Assembly (NCBI GenBank): GCA_965279255.1
Contig: OZ257146.1
Location: 3,906,001-3,970,000 of the forward strand
From: CAMFLJ01 sp965279255
Lineage (GTDB): Bacteria > Actinomycetota > Acidimicrobiia > Acidimicrobiales > Acidimicrobilacustridaceae
Length of the DNA stretch: 64,000 bases
Direction of reading: 5' to 3'
A program made the translations under genes and the position numbers. Positions 59,458 through 64,000 of the stretch are shown here, piece by piece (the stretch's first letter is position 1; every line of letters begins with the position of its first letter). The notes under the pieces are model-generated. The model made no database searches, was not told the origin of the DNA, and saw only the letters and a program-made list of their open reading frames with translations.

Positions 59458-60637
59458 CGCGGGCGACCGCCTGGTCGAGGTGCTGCACCGTGGCCTGCTC
59501 GATCGGGCCACCTCCGACGAGTCGCCGGCCGCCCAGCGGGCGCTGCTGCGCGCCCTCGCCCGCGACCGTGACCCGCTGCTGCCGGGGGCGTCGGTCGACT
59601 CGGTGGTCGAGCGGGTGCGGGCCCGGGTCGACGGCCTCGGCCCGCTCGAGCCGCTGCTCGCCGACGCCTCCGTCGACGAGGTCATGCTCAACGGGGGAGG
59701 GGAGGTCTGGGTCGAGCGCCACGGCCGCCTCGAGTGCACGTCGGTCGTGGTCGACGAGCGCACGGCTCTCGCCCTCATCGAGCGCATCGTCGCCCCGCTC
59801 GGACTGCGGGTCGACCGGTCGAGCCCCCTCGTCGACGCCCGGCTGCCCGACGGCTCGCGGGTCAACGCCGTCGTGCGGCCGCTGGCGGTCGACGGCCCGT
59901 GCCTCACCATCCGCCGCTTCGGCGCCCGCGCCGTGGGCCTCGCCGAGGTGGCTCACCCCGGCACCGCGGCGCTGCTGGCGTGGGCGATCACCGCCCGCGC
60001 CAACGTCGTGGTGTGCGGCGGCGCCGGGGCCGGCAAGACCACCCTGCTCAACGCCCTGGCCGCCGAGATCCCCGACCACGACCGCGTCGTCACCGTCGAG
60101 GACGCGGCCGAGCTGCGCCTCCCCGGGCGCCATGTCGTGCGGCTCGAGGCCCGCCCGGCCGGGGCGGAGGGCAACGGCGAGGTGCGCATCCGCGACCTCG
60201 TGCGCAACGCCCTGCGCATGCGGCCCGACCGCATCGTCGTCGGGGAGGTCCGCGCCGGTGAGGCCCTCGACATGTTGCAGGCCATGAACACCGGCCACGA
60301 GGGCTCGCTGTCGACGTGCCACGCCAACTCGCCGGCCGACGCACTCCGCCGGCTCGAGACGCTGGTGCTGATGGGCGACGTGGCACTGCCACTCGCGGCG
60401 GTGCGCGAGCAGGTGCGCTCCGCACTCGACCTCGTCGTCCAGATCTCGCGACGACCCGACGGGAGCCGTCGGGTCACCGCCGTGGCCGAGGTGGAGGCGA
60501 GCGGAGAGGCGGGTGAGGCCCTCTCGGCCCGCGTGCTCACCGACGCTCTCGGTCGCTTGGCCGCCCTGCCGCTGCGCCCGCCGCGGTCGGCATCGGCCAC
60601 CGCTCCGGCCGCCACCTGGATCGAGGCCGACCGATGA
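59447..60637 (+). CDS. cpaF: CpaF/TadA secretion ATPase
   Basis: A 396-aa hexameric ATPase that powers pilus assembly on the inner side of the membrane. Landmarks: GLGPLEPLLADASVDEVMLNGGGEVWVERHGRLE, Walker A GGAGAGKTT at 191-199, VTVEDAAELRL, LRMRPDRIVVGEVRAGEALDMLQAMNTGHEGSLSTCHANSPADALRRLE (Asp box, Walker B and His box). It overlaps the Ssd-like gene by 11 bases and tadB by four (ATGA). Confidence 0.95.
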   Translation: MPPDAGDRLVEVLHRGLLDRATSDESPAAQRALLRALARDRDPLLPGASVDSVVERVRARVDGLGPLEPLLADASVDEVMLNGGGEVWVERHGRLECTSVVVDERTALALIERIVAPLGLRVDRSSPLVDARLPDGSRVNAVVRPLAVDGPCLTIRRFGARAVGLAEVAHPGTAALLAWAITARANVVVCGGAGAGKTTLLNALAAEIPDHDRVVTVEDAAELRLPGRHVVRLEARPAGAEGNGEVRIRDLVRNALRMRPDRIVVGEVRAGEALDMLQAMNTGHEGSLSTCHANSPADALRRLETLVLMGDVALPLAAVREQVRSALDLVVQISRRPDGSRRVTAVAEVEASGEAGEALSARVLTDALGRLAALPLRPPRSASATAPAATWIEADR

Positions 60638-61398
60638 CGGGCCCGGTGGTGGCCGGCCTCGTCGTGGCCGTCGCGGTGCTCGCCGCGGCAGCCGCGGCGG
60701 CAGGGGCCGGTGGGGCGTCCACCGGCTGGCGCACCCGTCGCCGGGCGCGCTCGCTCGCGCTGGGGTGGACGTTCGATCGTCCGTCCACCCCGGCGCCGTG
60801 GGCGTCCGCCCTCGACCGCGCCCGGGCCCGGGTGGTCCCGCTCCTCACGGGCGGCGAGGCGAGAGCAGGTCGGCGGGCCGATCGAGCCCTGCCGGCGATG
60901 CTCGACCAGGTCACCCGGCAGCTGCGCTCGGGTGCCTCCCTTCCGGTCGCCGTCGCGACCGCGGCCTCGGCCGGCACCGATCCCGGCACGTTGCGCCTGG
61001 GCGACGACCTGGCGGCGGGCTCCGGCCTCGCTCCGGCGGTGGCGACCTGGCACGCCGAGTGCCCCACCCCCGCCCGTGGCCTCGCCGCGGCCGCGCTGTC
61101 CCTGGCGGGCGATGCCGGTGGGTCGGTGGCGTCGGTGCTCGACGGGGTCACCGACACCCTCCGCGACCGCATCGCCCTCGACCGCGAGGTCGCCGCACTC
61201 TCCTCCCAGGCCCGGGCGTCGGCGGCCGTGCTCGTGGTGGCACCGCTGGTCTTCGCCGTGCTGGCCGCCGTCGCCGACCCGCGCGTCGCCCGGGTCCTGC
61301 TGGGGAGCCCTCTCGGCTGGGCCTGCCTGGCCGCAGGTGCCTCGCTCGACGCGCTCGGTGCCCTGTGGATGTCGCGGCTCGTGGGGCGCTCGCGGTGA
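60634..61398 (+). CDS. tadB: TadB-like inner-membrane platform protein
   Basis: A 254-aa T2SSF-domain protein. An N-terminal membrane helix (VVAGLVVAVAVLAAAAAAAGAG) is followed by the cytoplasmic four-helix domain (PAMLDQVTRQLRSGASLPVAVATAA, DRIALDREVAALSSQA) and two C-terminal helices (AAVLVVAPLVFAVLAAVA, GWACLAAGASLDALGALWM). It forms the pilus platform with TadC. Translationally coupled to both neighbours by ATGA and GTGA overlaps. Confidence 0.9.
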   Translation: MTGPVVAGLVVAVAVLAAAAAAAGAGGASTGWRTRRRARSLALGWTFDRPSTPAPWASALDRARARVVPLLTGGEARAGRRADRALPAMLDQVTRQLRSGASLPVAVATAASAGTDPGTLRLGDDLAAGSGLAPAVATWHAECPTPARGLAAAALSLAGDAGGSVASVLDGVTDTLRDRIALDREVAALSSQARASAAVLVVAPLVFAVLAAVADPRVARVLLGSPLGWACLAAGASLDALGALWMSRLVGRSR

Positions 61399-62216
61399 GC
61401 CCCGTCGCGCTGCTCGCCGGGCTGCTCGCCCCGTTCGCGGTGCTCGTCGCCCTGGCCCCACCCGGGGCACAGGCCCGCCGGGGCTTCCGGCGCCACCGGC
61501 CCGGCGTGCTCGACCGTCGGCGGGAGCGGGGTCGGGTGCCCCGTCGCCTGGCGATGGGCGCCGTGCTCCCGGCGGTCGACGCCGCGGGGCGGCGGTTGCG
61601 TCGGCTCACCGGGCGCCCGCCCGATCCCGTCGCCGACCGGCGCTCGGGCGCAGCGGCGGTGGTCGCACTGGTGGCGGCCGTCGTGGTGTCGCCGGTCGTG
61701 GCCGTGCCCGCGGCCGCGCTGGTGTGGGCGGTGCCCGCCACGCGGGCCCGGGCCCGGCGCCTCGCCCGTGACAGGGAGGTGCGAACCGCCCTCCCCGACA
61801 CCGTCGACCTGTTCCGGCTCGCCGTCGGCGCCGGCCTCTCGGTGCACCAGGCGGTCGACGCCGTCGCCCACCACGCGCCGGCCCCTGTCGGTGCCACCCT
61901 GGCCGAGGCGCGGCGGCGGGTCGAGCTCGGTGAGCGGCTCGGTGATGCGCTCGACGTGCTCGACGACCTGGGTGACCCCGCGCTCGCCCTCGCGGCTGCC
62001 CTGCGGGGTGCCGCCCGGTACGGGTCACCGCTCGGCGCCGGCCTCGAACGGGTGGCGGCCGATGCCCGTGTGCTGCGCCGGCGTCGGGCCGAGGAGGACG
62101 CCCGTCGTCTCCCGATCCAGTTGCTGTTCCCCCTCGTGCTCTGCGTGCTGCCGGCCTTCGGCCTGCTCGCGGTGGTGCCGCTGCTCCTCGCGTCGCTGCA
62201 GTCGCTGCAGTTCTGA
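61395..62216 (+). CDS. tadC: TadC-like inner-membrane platform protein
   Basis: A 273-aa T2SSF-domain protein. LLAGLLAPFAVLVALAPPG is the first helix; AAAVVALVAAVVVSPVVAVPAAALVWAVP the next pair; then the cytoplasmic domain LPDTVDLFRLAVGAGLSVHQAVDAVAHHAP and a final helix QLLFPLVLCVLPAFGLLAVVPLLLASL. GTG start overlaps the tadB stop. Pairs with TadB. Confidence 0.9.
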   Translation: MSPVALLAGLLAPFAVLVALAPPGAQARRGFRRHRPGVLDRRRERGRVPRRLAMGAVLPAVDAAGRRLRRLTGRPPDPVADRRSGAAAVVALVAAVVVSPVVAVPAAALVWAVPATRARARRLARDREVRTALPDTVDLFRLAVGAGLSVHQAVDAVAHHAPAPVGATLAEARRRVELGERLGDALDVLDDLGDPALALAAALRGAARYGSPLGAGLERVAADARVLRRRRAEEDARRLPIQLLFPLVLCVLPAFGLLAVVPLLLASLQSLQF

Positions 62217-62260
62217 CGCCGGCCTTCCCCCACCACCGACCTCACCATGAGGAGAACCCC

Positions 62261-62530
62261 GTGTCCCACCTGATCCTGCGCGGCCAGCTCGCGCTCCTTC
62301 TCGCCGTCACCGATGTGCTCGACCGGGTCACCGACCCGAGCACCCACCCCGCCACCGACTCCCGTCACCGGGGCCGGGGTGAGCGCGGCCAGACCACCGC
62401 CGAGTACGGCCTCGTGCTGCTCGGCGCCGCCGGCATCGCCCTGCTGCTCGTGGGCTGGGCCACCAAGTCCGGCGCCATCGGGAAGCTGTTCGACGCCGTC
62501 ATGGACAACGTCATCGGACGGGTGAAGTGA
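62261..62530 (+). CDS. Flp-like pilin (DUF4244)
   Basis: An 89-aa pilin precursor. The core GQTTAEYGLVLLGAAGIALLLVGW has the class IVb prepilin pattern: cleavage after Gly43, then Glu at +5 (Glu48) and Tyr at +6. The 43-residue leader is long, as in actinobacterial DUF4244 proteins (for example Rv3656c). GTG start with GAGGAG at six bases. It is probably the main pilus subunit; no prepilin peptidase gene is in the window. Confidence 0.88.
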   Translation: MSHLILRGQLALLLAVTDVLDRVTDPSTHPATDSRHRGRGERGQTTAEYGLVLLGAAGIALLLVGWATKSGAIGKLFDAVMDNVIGRVK

Positions 62531-62919
62531 GCCGGACGAGGCGGGGGGACCGGGGCCAGGCCACCGTCGAGCTGGCCCTCGTCCTCCCCCTCGTCGCGCT
62601 GCTCGTGCTGTTGGTGCTGCAGGCCGGGCTGGTGCTCCGCGACCAGCTGCTCGTCGCCCACGCGGCGCGGGAGGCCGCTCGGGCGGCCTCGGTGGCCGAC
62701 GGCGACCGCAGCGCCGCGGCCCGTCGCGGCGCCGAGCGGGCCGGCTCCCTCGACCCGGCTCACCTCGTGGTGCGTACGACCTCGCGCGAAGGCGGCGAGG
62801 CGGTCGTGGTCCGGGTCGACTACGCGAGCACGACCGACGTGCCCCTGGTGGGGCTCCTGCTCCCGGACGTCAACCTGTCGGGCGAGGCCGTGATGCGCGT
62901 GGAGGCGCCGGCCGGCTGA
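62527..62919 (+). CDS. tadE: TadE-like minor pseudopilin
   Basis: A 130-aa protein with a prepilin-type N-terminus: RGDRG then QATVELALVLPLVALLVLLVLQAGLVL, with cleavage after Gly10 and Glu at +5. The outer part is a small domain (AREAARAASVADGDRSAAARR). GTG start overlaps the pilin stop by four bases (GTGA). Last gene of the Tad operon here. Confidence 0.88.
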   Translation: MSRTRRGDRGQATVELALVLPLVALLVLLVLQAGLVLRDQLLVAHAAREAARAASVADGDRSAAARRGAERAGSLDPAHLVVRTTSREGGEAVVVRVDYASTTDVPLVGLLLPDVNLSGEAVMRVEAPAG

Positions 62920-62932
62920 GGGGCCCTCGGGC

Positions 62933-64000
62933 TCAGCCGGCGAGGATCGTGCGGATAAGCGCTGCCGCGGCCGTCTTGTCGAGCGGGTCGTTGCCGTTGC
63001 CGCACTTCGGTGACTGCACGCACGAGGGGCAGCCGTCGCGGCACCCGCACGACTCGATCACGTCGAGGGTGGCGGCCAGGTGGCGGTCGGCGGCGGCGTA
63101 GCCGAGCTCGGCCACGCCGGCCCCACCGGGGTAGCCGTCGTAGATCACGATGGTCGAGGCCCCGGTCTCGGGCAGGAACGGCGTGGACACGCCACCGACG
63201 TCCCACCGGTCGCAGATGGTGAACAGCGGGAGGATGCCGATGGCGGCGTGCTCGGCCGCGTGCAGGGCGCCCGGCACCGCGGCGTGCCCGACTCCCGCGT
63301 CGGCCAGGACCTCGTCGGGCACGACGTACCAGAACGCCCGGGTGACCAGCTCGCCCGGCGGCAGGTCGAGGTCGTGGAGGCCGAGCTGCTCGCCGGTGAA
63401 GGCGTCGAAGCGGCGGTAGCCGATGACCTGCGACCGCACCCGCACCGGGCCCAGGGCCAGGCGGGCGGCGCCGACGGTGCGCTCCTGCTCGGTGTCGAGC
63501 ACGGCGATCTCGGTGGCGGTGCGGGGCTGGGTGTACTCGCCGCCGTCGGCGGGCTCGACGATGGCCACACGATCGTCGAGGTCGAGGCTGGCGACCCGCC
63601 ACGAGCGGCCCTGGTGGAGGTAGACGGCGCCAGGGTGCACCAGGCGGAACGCCCGCGAGCCGTCGACGGTGCCCACGAGGGTGCCGTCGGCGGTGGCGAT
63701 GCGGAACTCGTCGCCGCCGGCGTTGCGCAGGCCGACCCCCCGTGACGGCCAGCCCCGGCCGGCCCACACCGCGGCGGGCCCGCGGCGGTGGTGGGGTGGG
63801 CGCAGCTTGAGGACGTCGTCGAGCACCAGCCGGCGCACGCCGTCGTCGAGCTGGTCGGGCCACCACCGGTCGTCGAGCGGGGTGAGGGGCAGCTCGTAGG
63901 CCGCGCACGCCAGGTGGGGGAGCAGGACATGGGGGTTCGTTGGGTTGACGACCGCGGGCTCCGGCGGGCGGCTGAAGAGCTCCTCGGGGTGGTGCATGAA
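62933..64000 (-). CDS. DUF1998-containing DEAD/DEAH helicase, C-terminal part (5' end outside window)
   Basis: About 355 residues of the C-terminal end of a large helicase of the YprA/MrfA and Rv3649 type; the 5' part lies beyond the right edge. The end has the DUF1998 block with a zinc site: VIESCGCRDGCPSCVQSPKCGNG, where four Cys (C-x3-C-x2-C-x5-C) are clear, preceded by IVIYDGYPGGAGVAELG. The helicase motifs themselves are not in the window. Relatives repair DNA crosslinks or act with nucleases. It is convergent with the tadE gene, as in M. tuberculosis. Confidence 0.9.
   Translation of the reverse strand, partial: FMHHPEELFSRPPEPAVVNPTNPHVLLPHLACAAYELPLTPLDDRWWPDQLDDGVRRLVLDDVLKLRPPHHRRGPAAVWAGRGWPSRGVGLRNAGGDEFRIATADGTLVGTVDGSRAFRLVHPGAVYLHQGRSWRVASLDLDDRVAIVEPADGGEYTQPRTATEIAVLDTEQERTVGAARLALGPVRVRSQVIGYRRFDAFTGEQLGLHDLDLPPGELVTRAFWYVVPDEVLADAGVGHAAVPGALHAAEHAAIGILPLFTICDRWDVGGVSTPFLPETGASTIVIYDGYPGGAGVAELGYAAADRHLAATLDVIESCGCRDGCPSCVQSPKCGNGNDPLDKTAAAALIRTILAG

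Overview
The window is high-GC DNA (roughly 70% G+C, very strong GC bias at third codon positions) from an actinobacterium. The markers agree: a mycothiol-type formaldehyde dehydrogenase, an orphan GlnR-like regulator next to two glutamine synthetases, glnE, a Tad pilus locus in the order known from Mycobacterium tuberculosis Rv3649-Rv3661, and many starts preceded at 6-10 nt by a TANNNT box (leaderless mRNAs). The many SDRs, crotonases, NTF2-like proteins and orphan binding lipoproteins would suit the class Acidimicrobiia, but that is inference; there is no rRNA. I see no tRNA, rRNA, CRISPR, transposase or integrase, and no gene-free stretch over 300 bases. It looks like ordinary chromosome.

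Layout. 1-1453: the start of a leftward gene, a possible 57-aa protein with a terminator, and an acyl-ACP thioesterase. 1423-5227: a lipoprotein serpin with an unusual reactive loop, then an Fe-S group (Mrp-type ATPase, SufR-like regulator, A-type carrier). 5431-8949: a thioredoxin-like Tat lipoprotein divergent from a condensed single-chain molybdenum hydroxylase, RidA, a small membrane protein and a cold-shock protein. 9068-12740: nitrogen control, with glnA2-type and glnR-like genes divergent from glnA1; glnE lies at 46959-49688.

12905-46909 is a long accessory metabolic region: six SDRs, two crotonases, an acyl-CoA dehydrogenase, two medium-chain reductases, two 2OG-oxygenase-like proteins, an FMN hydroxy-acid oxidase, a GH3 beta-glucosidase, NTF2-like and VOC proteins, two nitroreductases (one fused to an NTF2-like domain), an amidohydrolase, an RfbH-like PLP enzyme, two related binding lipoproteins without a transporter, TetR and MarR regulators and two paralogous DUF7064/7065-like proteins. 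This fits uptake and oxidative breakdown of a lipid-like, terpenoid or glycosylated compound; the substrate cannot be read from the sequence. A beta-lactamase-fold lipoprotein here lacks its catalytic residues, and at 40984 lies a 27-aa protein with 19 lysines, with its own ribosome site and terminator.

46959-57634: glnE, NAD synthetase, an RpoD-family sigma factor, a diguanylate cyclase, and a two-gene mycothiol-dependent formaldehyde detoxification unit. 57758-64000: a 24-aa membrane peptide, an HAD phosphatase and the Tad pilus operon (ssd-like, cpaF, tadB, tadC, flp-like pilin, tadE) behind a consensus promoter, then a DUF1998-type helicase gene cut by the right edge.
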